A stretch of 64,000 nt of DNA from Cristatella mucedo (Eukaryota; Bryozoa; Phylactolaemata; Cristatellidae), in the NCBI GenBank assembly GCA_009760855.2, contig WPIO01000018.1, positions 745,001-809,000 on the forward strand. The letters run 5' to 3'. Below, in pieces: positions 20,511 through 31,329 of this stretch. Each line of letters starts with the position of its first letter. Positions within the stretch are counted from its first letter, which is position 1. Both the position numbers and the translations under genes were made by a program. The notes under the pieces were generated by a model. It searched no databases, was not told the origin of the DNA, and worked only from the letters and a program-made list of their open reading frames with translations.

Positions 20511-22526
20511 TTAAGCTAATTCACTCATTTGTTTCACGTACCTTTACCTGAACTCCAGCGGCGCACCCGGTGAATTGGTCTTTCTTGGTTGGTACGCGTA
20601 TAACCATCACGACTCGGTACATAATACTAGCCAGCGGACCTTCTATGCAACGGTCCAGCGTGTCTTCATGTTCGCTTTTGCATACTTGTCTAAGCGAGAT
20701 ACGTGTTTTGTCATGTATTATGGTTTATAGCTGTTCGTTCAGCAAGTCGTAAAGCGTCTGAGTATATAGACTTGGTTCTGTTGAGTGCTATGCAACAGAC
20801 TTTTGTTATTATTGTTATTAGAAGAAGAAGACTTTTACGAAGTAGGACTATAACAACATGTTTAGAGGGACTACAAAGGTCATGCAATATCGAGTATAAC
20901 AGTACCATTTTAATACAACTATGATAATGATGATGCATAATTGGGGCTTTTCGGCGGGAAGAAACGGAGAGCGCTTCCAGAAAAAGCTGAAGACAAACTT
21001 ACAAGTCTATAAGGAGTAGAAGCTAACAAGGCTGTCTTTTTTTGTAACTTGTAACTTATATATTTTTATCTTTACCTTGTCTTGTAACTTCGGCTTTGCC
21101 AAGCGGCGCACCGCGCTGACCCAGCGCTTCACGGTAGGACATCCACAGGGAGCCACCGCGGCTGTACAATCGTATCGTGCTTCGATCCAGTTGATCTCTC
21201 GGGGAGACCATCCGGCGGAGAAATTTCTAGAAAATATATTCCTCATAAATCAGCTCTGCAGGCTACTAAACAGCGACAACCTACGATCACTAACTAACGC
21301 AAGTCGCCAAAGGATGTTAAACATTTAACCTTTAGCTCTTTAAGAGAGCCCAGAATTTCACCCAGGTGGCTACCGTGATTCCGGAGAGGGAGCTCTCAGG
21401 CTTAAGAGTTTATTAAATAAAATGAATACAAGATTGAAAGTATTAGCTTTTGAAGCTTATCGGCGTCGGAGATTAATGGCGTTTCTCCAAAAGGAGCGAC
21501 TACTTTTTTGTGGGCGGTGCTAGAAACGCAACTGCAGTGGTTCTGCCTTCGGCACGATCGCTCAGCGTCGGTTTCCAGAGAGGCGACCATTGTACTTAAA
21601 CCTATCATGTTTTAAGAGCTGCTAGGCTCTCGAAATGCGGGCACGAGTTTTTTTTTAGTTATTAGAAAGAAGAGTTCAAGCGGCGGGCCCATAGCACAGC
21701 GGTAAAGCCTTTCGCTTAATTTTTAAGAGCTAGGAATAGATCTTAATAAAAAAGTTGAAACAAAAATTGCTGCTAGCGATTTCTAGAGGGGCCAATGACC
21801 TATCCAAGCACATTTCGAAGGAAAGTCCTCGACTTTGCGCTCAAAGCCACTCGAGGTCGCTGCTTTGATCCCGCCCCTTCCCCTTCACCTTCACCTTCAC
21901 CTCACCTATATATGCCGCTGCAGTGGCATCTGACAAACAAACCGCTTTGCGCATCGTTACGGCGAGTTTCGGGAGGGATCCTGAACGGCTGCAGTGCATT
22001 TGACACTTCTCCGGCGGCGGTAGCGACTCGTTACATCACACGAGTAAGCTCTGGCTGGGAAGCAGCCCAAGTTTTCTGTCAAAACAGAAAGTGAGCCAGA
22101 TGCCGTCGCCGTCGCCGCTGCCTCCGCCGTCATCGCCACCGTCGTCGCCGTCACCGAAGCCTCCGCCGACTCCGCCGCCGCCGCCGCCGATTCGACGCGC
22201 GCAGCGCCTTTGAAGTGCGACTTCCTGGTGGATCCGGGGCTTTTCTTGACGTTTTCTTGACGTTGACGGGCGCTCTGGCCGTCGTACATGGGTTGAGCCA
22301 CCTTAATCTACTGGCCGACCTGAGCTTTGGCTCTTGATCGATTCGGCGCGGCCAGACCAATAAGCTTTCACTTAGCTAAGCCGAAAACAAACTCCTTCGT
22401 TCGATTCAGCTGTTGCGTCGCTTGCCTTCGGAATTTCTTTCAATTCAAATTTCATGGCGAAGACATACATAGAATCTAGAGAGTTCGCTTTCGCCGCTTC
22501 GCCGCGAACCCCTTTCCGACTATGGG
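20511..22526. other. Unassigned; tRNA-like words near 21.7 and 21.85 kb
   Basis: About 2 kb without a recognised gene. At 21690-21725 'tagcacagcggtaaagcctttcgct' looks like an A-box half of a tRNA-like head. At 21820-21880 'agtcctcgactttgcgctcaaagccactcgaggtcgctgctttgatcccgcc' looks like a head with B box. Neither has a complete SINE. 22100-22200 is a CCG/GCC trinucleotide-rich stretch. Confidence 0.4.
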
Positions 22527-22591
22527 TCAAGAGCGCACATTTGCTGCAAAGGGAAATGCAATTAAATGATAAGTAAAATCATGCTTAAAAA
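22527..22591 (-). mobile_element. 3' part of older minus-strand LINE (left piece of split copy)
   Basis: Reverse complement of the end of the LINE 3' UTR (gcagcaaatg back to caagcatg). It stops in 'aaaaa' (22587-22591), and the next UTR bases continue at 23543 beyond the plus-strand insertion. So this piece and 23543-23940 are one minus-strand copy split by a younger one. Confidence 0.8.
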
Positions 22592-23542
22592 GTTATGGGC
22601 AAACCTAGTGTTATTCAGAAATTGGAAAGGCTGACTTTCAAAATTGGCTCTGCCAGCATATCTCCAGTTGCATCAGCTCGAAATCTAGGTGTCATATTCC
22701 AAAGCGACCTCTCGTTAGACGACCACATCAGCTCCACAGTCAAATCTGCCTATTTTCAGCTTCATAACATTGCTAAAATTAGGGCTTGTTTAGATAAGGA
22801 TACCACGTCCAAGTTGGTCCATGCATTCGTGACATCTCGTCTCGACTTCTGCAACTCACTGCTCACTGGCCTACCAGCATGTGCGATCAGGCGATTGCAG
22901 CTGGTGCAAAACTCTGCAGCTAGGCTTGTCTGTCGTGAGCGTCGCAGTTGCCACATTACTCCACTTCTCGCCGACCTGCACTGGTTACCAGTCAAGCAAC
23001 GTATTGACTTCAAGGTTTTGTCGCTCACTTTTAGGTCTCTTCATTCTATGGCTCCAGCCTATCTTTCAGAGATACTACCCCATCAGGCAAAGCATCATAC
23101 CACTCGCTTTTCGGAATCCAACAGTCTAGAAATACCTCGTACAAACCTTAAATCCTTTGGAGACCGTGCATTTAGCTCGTATGCTCCCACAGCCTGGAAC
23201 TCCCTCCCGACCTGCATCAGAACATCCCCTGACCTGACCACATTTAAAAGAAACTTAAAAACATACCTATTTAGGACAGCATTTAGTGGGTCCTTGTGAT
23301 TCGTCCTCGATGTGCTTATGCGTGCTGACACTGTTCATGCTGCCACTAACCACATTTGCATGCTGGCCCAGTGCATGTAACCCCTAACCATGTTATTCAT
23401 TTTGTTTGTTTTTCAAGCATGATTTTACTTGCTATTCTATTGCGTATCACTTTGCAGCAAATGTAAAGCGCCTAGAAAGAGATTAAGTTCTCTGAGGGCG
23501 CTTTATCAAGTGCAATATTATTATTATTATTATTATTATTAT
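22592..23542 (+). mobile_element. Young LINE copy nested in opposite-strand LINE
   Basis: Starts at the VMGKPSVIQKLERL codons and runs open to the FRTAFSGSL stop at 23297-23299, then 3' UTR, stem-loop tail (about 23464-23504) and (ATT)n. It sits inside the 3' UTR of a minus-strand copy, with 'aaaaa' on both sides (22587-22591 and 23543-23548) as the likely short target duplication at an A-rich site. Confidence 0.88.
22595..23299 (+). pseudogene. LINE ORF2 C-terminal 234 codons, uninterrupted
   Basis: The longest clean open stretch of this region in the window: GKPSVIQKLERLTFKIGSAS, the ARNLGVIFQSDLSLDDHISS segment, HNIAKIRACLDKDTTSKL, TSRLDFCNSLLTGLPA, LQLVQNSAARLVCRERRS, LHWLPVKQRIDFKVLSLTF, AWNSLPTCIRTSPDLTTFKR, and FRTAFSGSL at the end. 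The catalytic box lies just upstream and is missing through 5' truncation. The lack of stops points to a recent insertion. Confidence 0.85.
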
Positions 23543-23940
23543 AAAAAACAGACAAAATGAATAACATGGTTAGGGGTGACATGCACAGGGTCAGCATGTG
23601 AATGTGGTTAGTGGCAGCATGCACAGTGTCAGCACGCATAAGCACGTGAAGGATGAATCACAGGGACCCACTAAATGCTGTCCTAAATAGGTGTGTTTTT
23701 AAGTTCCTTTTAAATGTGGTCAGGTCAGGGGATGTTCTGACTCAGGTCGGGAGGGAGTTCCAGGCTTTGGGAGCATACGAACTAAATGCACGGTCTCCAA
23801 AGGATTTGAGGTTTGTACGAGGTATTTCTAGACTGTTGGATTCCGAAAAGCTGGTGGTACGATGCTTGGCCTGATGGGAGAGTATGTCGGAGAGATAGGC
23901 TGGAGCCATAGAATGAAGGGACCTAAAAGTGAGCGACAAA
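23543..23940 (-). mobile_element. Right piece of the split minus-strand LINE
   Basis: Continues the 3' UTR of the copy begun at 22527, then the ORF2 C-terminal codons (SPDLTTFKR-, GDRAFSSYAPKAWNSLPT-equivalents), ending abruptly near 23940 at the LSLTF position. The 5' truncation point is followed by unrelated DNA. Confidence 0.85.
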
Positions 23941-24405
23941 AAGTTGGCTTGTCGGAAAACATTTGCTGGCCAGTGTTACCGCGTCCTGCATGCCAAGCTG
24001 CACCGCCGGCCCCATTTAAACTAGGAGGAAGGCGCTCGCCTTCCACCGCCGAGGTCGTGAACACGAGCCTCGCGATTTGCCCTGACAGAGCGTTAGCAGC
24101 TCCCATTGGGGCGCAATACGAATGAATTACATTCAAAGCATGGCATTCGGGTCAGTGAAAATCCGTTACGGATTGCATCATCCTCATCTTGTTCACCGAC
24201 AGCCGAAGGAGCTGCGAGGGCGAGTGGAACTCAGCGGAACAAGTGCTTCTGGCCGGCGGCTGCCATAATATCTTATCCTGGGCACAAAGCAGCGAGACAC
24301 AGATAAAAGCAACACTTTATTTCAGCGACGCTGCAACCAAAATTTTCGTCTTGACGCCTGTCCGAGATGCTGAAAGTGAAAACTGGAGCTAATCGGTACC
24401 ACTAT
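23941..24405. other. Unassigned spacer
   Basis: No gene motif. Several short open frames, the longest 87 codons, without recognisable features. Confidence 0.4.
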
Positions 24406-24409
24406 ATTT

Positions 24410-24480
24410 ACTTGTAAAGCGCCTAGAAAGAGATTGAGTTCTCTGAGGGCGCTTTATAAAGTGCACTATTATTATTACTT
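24410..24480 (+). mobile_element. LINE 3'-tail-only fragment
   Basis: Stem-loop tail and (ATT)n of the dominant family, with no coding part. Followed directly by about 110 bp of T/A-rich (TATTTA-like) sequence to 24590, probably the decayed tail repeat. Confidence 0.8.
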
Positions 24481-24590
24481 ATATATTTATTATTTCTATT
24501 TATTTAATTATATTTATTTACTTATATTTATTTTTATTTATTTATATTTTATATTTATATTTATTATTTTTTTATTTTATATTAATTTTT

Positions 24591-26480
24591 CGGGCCGGTG
24601 TGTTTCCACACAGCGGTGGCGGCACACTAAGCTCTGCAAGCGCGATCGCCTACCTGCACACTGCCTCATCGTGCACGCAGGCGCATTGTAAACGGGAAAT
24701 GCTTCGACCTGGTCATTTTTATCGCGGACTGTAGGCAGCGGCTAGATCAGGAGCTGGAGAGATCAGTGAGCTTAATAGATCTGCTAATTCATTAGTCGAT
24801 TAGCGAGCAGAAAATGTACATTGGTCCGAACGCACATTCGACGCCATCGTCCCGTTCGATGCTGATGCTGCTATGCTAACCAGACTCCGCGAATATTAAG
24901 TAATCCCATACTCCTTGTTGCCGGTCGCAGATTTTGATACGCAGCTCCTCCGCAGAGAACACAACAGAACCAACTCTGCGACCATCCTTAGTCGCGAATC
25001 ATATAGCGCAGGCTCGCTATTTCCGTCTTTGTCTCGTGCAAACACACTGTCGCGCCGTTAAGATCATACTAGCACCGCTACTTTCGCTGTCGCCTCTACT
25101 GTCGGTGGCTTTAGCTAAGTGACGGTTGAAAGCATGTCTTCCTTATTTTGATGGCGACGATAGAGGTATTTCGCACGACAGTGGATTCTGCTGCTTGGGA
25201 ACCAACCGTTCAAAAGGAACACTTACTTGTCACGGCCATCTTTAGACGACTTTATATAGGCGGAGGCTTGACGCGGCAGCTTCTGGATTGCTCCGAACAG
25301 AAATAACTGTATGCTCAATTGCAATTCAACCTTAATGATTTAGTGTCAGGCTATGTGCTAGTCATATCTGTCAGCGAAGCTATATTCTTATCAACTTTTC
25401 TCTCGACATGCAAGCAATGGCACGTGCATGAAAGCACGTCTGAAAATGGACAGCCAAGCGACAAAGTCAGATCATGCTAGCTTTAAATAGTCACTGACCG
25501 ACCAGCTGTAGGCAGCCCATCCAGTCCGCTTACCATCGGCTAACGGTTGCAGGTTTAGCCTCAATTGCCCAAAAGTCGTCCGCTTTTGCCTCTTTACGAT
25601 GAACGCAGCGTGCCAAAAGTAACAGGATTAACTATCGGCCTCGTGCGTCGCAACGCCGCGCGCGCGAGCACTTTTTTTTCTCTCTCTTCCTGATCGCAAT
25701 CCTCTCTCCGACCGTGCAGCAGCTAACCGCCGCCAAGGGGGGCGGAGGGGGGGCGGCGGCGAGCGGAAATCCCCACCGCACTGGAGCGCTTCGCGTGCCG
25801 CGCGAGCGAGTGACGCGCTTTACCAAGGGGATCGTCAGCTAATGAGCGCAATACGAAAAATTGCGCGCACGATTTTTGTCGAGCGCCCGCGTAATGCGGC
25901 TAACTGACTCGATCGTCGTTCACATGAGCAGTTTGCAAAATTCGATTATCGGAGCCGCAGCCGATCGATGGCCGTTTTGATGAAATTACGAGCCACCGGC
26001 AAGCCGCTTGCGTCACGATCTCTCGTATTCGCGTCGAGTAGCTACGCCCGCAGCGAAGCCCAGCGGCGTTCAGGTCGCGCAGCAACAGCGGCTACACGGC
26101 CTGGCCTCCCTCGCCGCGCGCGCGGGCTTCTCGCGTTCTGGCAGCCCGTCTACGCACGTCGATTTCGGGGCGGGCCAAGCTTGGTCGCGCGCTCTGCGCT
26201 GGACGACCCTTTGCCAGGTTGCATGAAAGTAGAAACGCCGAGGGCGCTGTATGTGTCCCGCAATCTCGCCAATGCGGCGGCTGAAGAACCTCCAAGTCAT
26301 CGCCGCAATCTCATTTGCAGCGGGCAGCGAAGAGTTATTAGCTGCAAGACTCGAACCCACGGCGCGGGTAAATAAGAGAGCGAGCACCCTACCCGAGGTT
26401 AAGACCGAGCGAGCGGCGCTGTCGCCGTCATTGCGAACGCTGGACAACGATGCCGACGCCGCAGACGGGGCGGACGCCAT
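24591..26480. other. Unassigned; CpG-rich from about 25.62 kb
   Basis: The left half has no features. From 25640 to 26460 GC and CpG density rise sharply, with long overlapping open frames on both strands that reflect composition rather than coding. At 26345-26395 the minus strand has a tRNA-like pattern (gtgggttcgagtcttgc as B box, ggtgctcgc upstream) but no LINE-like tail. No promoter element is demonstrable. Confidence 0.4.
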
Positions 26481-26485
26481 GCTGG

Positions 26486-26657
<172 letters not shown>

Positions 26658-26775
26658 GCGTACAAATTAGCTCCGATGCCAGGCCCCGCCTACTTTCACT
26701 CGCGTAACTTGGCCCAAATCAGAGCCGCTTAGACGCGAGAGTACGAAAGCCAGACTAGTTCAGACAGCTCACGCG

Positions 26776-27000
26776 TTCGTGACGTTCGTGCCCCAGCGAT
26801 TAATGCAATTTCCTTTATTTGCAGGACTCCCAGCCTGCGCCCTCAATCGTCTGCAGCTGGCGCAAAGCTCAGCAGCTCGTCTGATCTGCCTTCGCGATCG
26901 GCGTAGCTGCTGCCGCGTCAGGCCTGTTCTGTGTCAGCTTCACTGGCTCCCAGTGGAGTGCCAAATCGATTTCACGACCCTCAATCTTGCTTACAGGTAG
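26776..27000 (+). mobile_element. Divergent LINE post-RT fragment (second subfamily)
   Basis: Frame with LPACALNRLQLAQSSAARLI, a RSCCRVRPVLCQLHWLPVEC equivalent and ending LAYR. Same region as the dominant family's LPACAIRRLQLVQNS...LHWLPVKQ, but it shares LNRLQL and AYR with the 20.1-kb fragment. Open for 74 codons and then stops. Confidence 0.7.
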
Positions 27001-27109
27001 CTTCGCTCGCTTGCACGATTCTACTCGTCCGCCTTCCTTGCTTGGCCAGTTTGCTCGCGCACCGTCGGCCGCTCGGCAGCATCTAGGCATTTCGTCGTCT
27101 GCTGCACTA

Positions 27110-27640
27110 CCAATTTAAATGACGATAAAATAAGGCACTCAAAAATCGGCTCCACCAGCACATCTGCAGCAGCTGCACATAATCTAGGTGTCCCGTTCCA
27201 GCGTGACCTCCAGAGTGTCCCGGTGTCTAGGTGTCACATAATCCCGCTCCAGCGTGACCTCTAGAGTGACCTCCAGCGTGACCTTTCGCTAGACTACCGC
27301 ATTGACTCCACAATCACGTTTGCTTACTTTCAGCTCCATAACATTGCCAAATTAGGGCATGCTTAGACATGGATACTACATCCAAATTAGTTCGTGCATT
27401 TTTGACATCCCGTCTTGACTACTGTAACCCCCTGCTCACTGGCCTACCGATGCGTGCAATCGGGCGCTTACAGCTGGTGAAAAACTCTGCAGCTAGGCTA
27501 AGCTAGTCTGTCGTGAGCGTTGGATTTCCTGCATCACGCGGCTTCTTGCCGGTCTGCACTGACCCCCAAAAAGAAACGCGTCGAAGTCACGGGTTTTTCT
27601 CTCACTTTTAGGTTAATTAGCTGGCTTCAGTCTTGCCCAT
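27110..27640 (+). mobile_element. Decayed LINE fragment with internal small duplications
   Basis: Begins with a LNDDK equivalent, then SKIGSTSTSA and HNLGV. The NLGV..FQ(R)DL segment is then repeated in imperfect form about three times (27190-27290). The HNIAK, RLDYCNPLLTGLPM-like, LVKNSAARL- and LHW-equivalents follow with stops and small deletions to about 27640. It ends in a C-rich run near 27650-27680. Confidence 0.7.
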
Positions 27641-28284
27641 CGGAGCTACTTCTCCCCCCCCCCACCCCCACCCCCACCTAGACTAGGCATCGAACTAAAA
27701 CGGCGGAGTGGGCTTAGTCAGGTAATCAGACACTGACAATCATCTTTCTCGGCTCCGGCATTGTAAAAGCTAGGAGCCCATTTTGCGATAGTCTTAGGTA
27801 GGTGCCGCATGAAAGCCGATTCCGTGAGAAAGCCAAGCAGTTCTTTTCCGATGTAGGCTTAGTTGGCGTAACAATTTAACTTGTTACTCCATGCTTATTA
27901 CAAGTAGTTCTTTTCCGATGTAGGCTTAGTTGGCGTTGGAGCCGAGTTGTGCTGATTGAGCTCTAGGCCACAGAGCCGTTGACGTACGCCACAGCCGCTG
28001 CTGAACGCTTGCAACTCTCTGCTGTTGTCAAATAGATTCGTCAAGGTTATAGATACGGACTCTATACTCAGGTATGAGAGCTCTTCGTCGCTACCGCATT
28101 CCTGCTACTGTCAGAATATCTGCGTGTTTTCGGCACTGCACCTACAAGTCGCTCGCTAGCTGCAATGCAAGGCTTTGGCGTCACCGCTTGTTCATCGCAC
28201 TCTGGCTGAGATGACCGTCGCTAGGCTGAGACTAGCATCGCCACGAGCGCTGTATAGATGGCCTAGTTCTGCCTAGTATCTGCC
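27641..28284. other. Unassigned; contains a 31-bp direct repeat
   Basis: Holds a perfect 31-bp direct repeat (27839-27869 and 27906-27936, offset 67 bp) and a C-rich run at the left. No gene motif. Confidence 0.45.
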
Positions 28285-28442
28285 ACGTCACCCCTAACCA
28301 TGTTAGTCATTTTGTTTGTTTACCAAGCATGATTTTACTCACCATTCAATTGCATTTCCCTTTGCAGCAAATGTAAAGCACCTAGAAAGAGCTTGAGTTC
28401 TCTGAGGGCGCTTTATCAAGTGCATTATTATTATTATTATTA
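28285..28442 (+). mobile_element. LINE 3' UTR and tail only
   Basis: Second half of the 3' UTR (gtcacccctaacc onward), stem-loop tail (28374-28415) and (ATT)n. Sits directly upstream of the second hAT copy and has replaced or displaced that element's 5' end. Confidence 0.85.
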
Positions 28443-28534
28443 TCAAGTCTAAACCTAAGATGCTGCAGCAATTGAGGGTCTCAAATAAGACAAACCCGAA
28501 TCTGACCAAATGTCCTTGCAAGATTGCAGGCCGC

Positions 28535-29640
28535 AGAGCTACGACAACGCAGCGGTCATGTCTGGCCACTTGTCAGGTGTCTAAAAATGGATACTGTCCA
28601 GAAATGAAAAGGCAGTGCATGTAAACCATGACAACCACAGCTTGAACCTGGCAGGAGTCCATGCTACAAGTCAATATTCCGGTGTCATTACTTTTTTCGG
28701 AGCACCTACTTATTATTTTCAAGATCAAGATCTGAGGCGAGGAGAACTGAAGAAAGTATTAGATACCACTGGCAAACGTGAATCTGCAATAAATGTGAGC
28801 GCAAGAGAAGAGGCTGTGAAAGCCATCAAATATGGGCTGAACAGCATTGTAGGTCTTTAGGAGCAACTGTCTGAGGTGACAATTGGAACACTTGAGACAA
28901 GCAGTGAAACTGGCAGTCTCCTAGATTGTACCTTGAACTTTCACTTTTCTGCTCTGTTGCCATTTTGGTACACCATCTTAACTAAGATTGACCGCGTTCA
29001 GAAAAAACTGCAGGATTAAAAGATGACCTTCAGAGACGCATCTCGTGACATCCACTCTCGAGATCGAGTTGTCAAAACTTCGAGAGGAGCTGTACCACGA
29101 ATCAATATTAGATGCCAAAAGGAGATGTGAATTGTGGGGGGGGGGTTGCAGTTGAACGAGGAATCCACCGAAGGACACAGGTGCCTGTAGAATTCTCTCA
29201 AGCTGTTGGTCTCACGGCAGAGGAGATTTTAGGAATAATAAAGAACAGCACAGACTGTCTTCGACAAGAAATTACAACTAGATTTTCCCAGCTCACAGAT
29301 TTTGATGTCAAATTTGGTTTATCGTTGGAAGTAGAGCAGCTTTTGAAGACACGACCTGGCCAAACTCCGGTAGCAATGTCTAGACCTTGCAGACTGCTAT
29401 TTATAAAACGTAGACAGAACAGAGCTCAACAACAAACTATATTACTATAAAATGCTTCTTGCAACCAACTCGGCCCCAAAGACCCCACCGGAACTCATGT
29501 ATTTCATTGTCAGTTATGGAGAAGATGTGTTTCCTGATTTCAGACGCCTTGCAAGCTCTTCTTACCATAGCTGTACCAGTTGCCAGTCGTGGACGTTCCT
29601 TTAGCAACCTGTTATCCGGTCTTATATGAGAGCATCAATA
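28535..29640 (+). pseudogene. hAT transposase relic, second copy
   Basis: Frames together read QSYDNAAVMSGHLSGV (28537 on), a DNHSLNLAGVHAT stretch, a GELKKVLDTTGKRES segment, AREEAVKAIKYGLNSIVGL to a stop at 28858, a KIDRVQKKLQD stretch at about 28990, DASRDIHS, then 29222-29450 with LRQEITTRFSQLTDFDVKF. Later a LMYFIVSYGEDVFPDF-like segment leads into the dimerisation region at about 29510-29640. This agrees codon by codon with the first copy over about 1 kb but has different stops, so both decayed independently. Nothing is left of the N-terminal zinc finger. Confidence 0.8.
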
Positions 29641-29900
29641 AGGGGAAAGGTCGACTCCCTAATTTGGCCTTATTTAGCATAGAGAAAGAAACACTGGAGA
29701 GATTGACTTTTAAACTGTAATAGACCGTTTGCCACGTTCGAGACCAATACAATTCATCGAAGTTAAAGCTGCGATATCTACCTTGTATCATTACTATAGT
29801 TAATAACACTATCCCAACTGAATATGACTGCTAGCGTGTTTTTTGCATTTCTTCTGCGGCTTAGCTATTTTGCAGCAATGTATGGCAATGGGTGGGGCGC

Positions 29901-30250
29901 CATTTCTAATAATGATAATACACTTGATAAAGTGCCCTCATCAGAACCTATTCTTATTCTAGGTGCTTTACATTTGCTGCAAAGGAAGCATTAATGAATG
30001 GCTATTGGTAGCATGCTCAATAAAAAAAAGAATAACAAGGTTAGGAGTGACATGCACACAGTCAGCATGCAAGTATGGTTAGTAGCATAAGCAGTGTCAG
30101 CACGCATAAGCACATAAAGGTCAAATTGCATGGACCCGCTAATTGCTGTGATAAATAGGTGCGTTTTTTCTTTTTTTTAATGTGATCAAGTCAGGAGATG
30201 TCGTAACGAAAGTCGGGAGTGAGTTCCAGGCTTTAAAAGCATACATTTCT
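29901..30250 (-). mobile_element. LINE 3' end inserted in hAT, perfect 7-bp TSD
   Basis: Insertion 29908-30243 with CATTTCT on both sides (29901-29907 and 30244-30250). Minus orientation: decayed (AAT)n and stem-loop tail, 3' UTR, and the last ~50 ORF2 codons. The hAT sequence 'gcgccatttct' resumes as 'catttctagctttg', matching the uninterrupted first hAT copy (ccatttttagatttg near 11533). Confidence 0.88.
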
Positions 30251-30419
30251 AGCTTTGTTCATGGGCCCCGAAAGGTCTTGCTGTGCCACTGTGTTGGTTC
30301 TAGGTGCGATTTGAGTCGGTATAAAGGTTTTTACTATGCCTGGCCTGATCTGAAAGTAGTTCATAGAGTTAAGTAATAAGGGGAAAATCTTTCGATGGCA
30401 GAGTGGGGTGGGAGTTATG

Positions 30420-31325
30420 TCCCACCCCTATAGGATTGATCTCCCCACAGCACATTTATTAATATTTCTCAAATAATAATAAAAAAATCGGTATGAAAGT
30501 TGGCACAAACAACAAGGGCAACATTATCTATTTTTAAATGCAACCGTAACGGCTGTGATGACCTTCTGATGACCTGTAAAAGTCAAGGTCACGTTTTTCA
30601 TCAACACACACTGTAGAAATATGGTAATGTCCTCAAAAAGTGATTAGGGTACACATCCTTATACGGGAACTGCATCTAAAAAGAAATAAATAAATTGTTA
30701 GGAATGAACTTTGCATGCATCTGCAAAAAGCAAGTTCAAGGACTTGGAGGACATGTCAACTTGTACTTACGACACCGACAGTCACGACAACATAGGCTCT
30801 GTTAGAACTGGTCACGGTCAGTATAAATTATAAATTTCGCCGGGTAGCAAATTTTTTACCATTCTGTAGAATGTACACGTTCCGAATAAAATTCTTCGGA
30901 AAACTCTCTTGAAGACCACTGATGACTTAAAACATGCGCGCATGATCAACGCAAAGCCTTAGTCACTCGGTTTACCTATATGCAACTTGGAAGAACATAC
31001 CAAGGAGCATACACTACAAGTTTCACGTTGATAAAATCATTATTAGCATACCTGTGACATTGTATGACACATTTATAGCATTATGACAAAACTTACTGGA
31101 ACACGAAAACCCAGCTTATATTCAAAAGTGGTTTCTCTACTAAGGTACAATATGCACGCAAAAAGGCTGAAACTGCAAATTGCATTGAAAGTAATTTTAT
31201 TTACCACGTCCCAGTGATCTGTCAACAACCAAAACTTAGGAGTGCACTAATAACTAGTTTATCTTTCGATACGTAAATTTCCAAAAACTTAAAAATGTTT
31301 GATCATTTTTGTGACTTTTTTAACA
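30420..31325 (+). repeat. Unclassified interspersed repeat, copy A
   Basis: The stretch around 30430-30600 aligns with the reverse complement of about 49300-49560: 'gatctccc.cacagcac', 'tatttctcaaa', 'caagggtaacat', 'accttctgatgacct' and 'gtcaaggtca' occur in the same order and spacing in both. Weaker likeness seems to extend to about 31050. There is no open frame of note, and no terminal repeats were recognised. It is a dispersed element of unknown class. Confidence 0.55.
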
Positions 31326-31329
31326 ATAG

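Larger units (their letters stand above)
28443..30289 (+). mobile_element. hAT transposon relic, second copy
   Basis: Same family as the element at 9.5-11.6 kb. Its left end is lost next to a LINE tail. Its right end is recognisable at about 30289 (CTGTGCCACTG, nearly the reverse complement of the other copy's CAGAGGCGTAGC). The 3' non-coding part is interrupted by a LINE at 29908-30243, with 7-bp duplication. Comparing the two hAT copies shows both LINE insertions are later than the hAT insertions. Confidence 0.72.

Noticed and set aside
22537-23600. Tail-to-tail LINE palindrome or twin-priming inversion
   Set aside because: Twin priming would invert the 5' portion; here the inverted pieces on both sides join into one minus-strand copy, so nested insertion explains it.
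26345-26395. tRNA gene on the minus strand
   Set aside because: A-box-like and B-box-like words occur, but paired acceptor and anticodon stems were not found.
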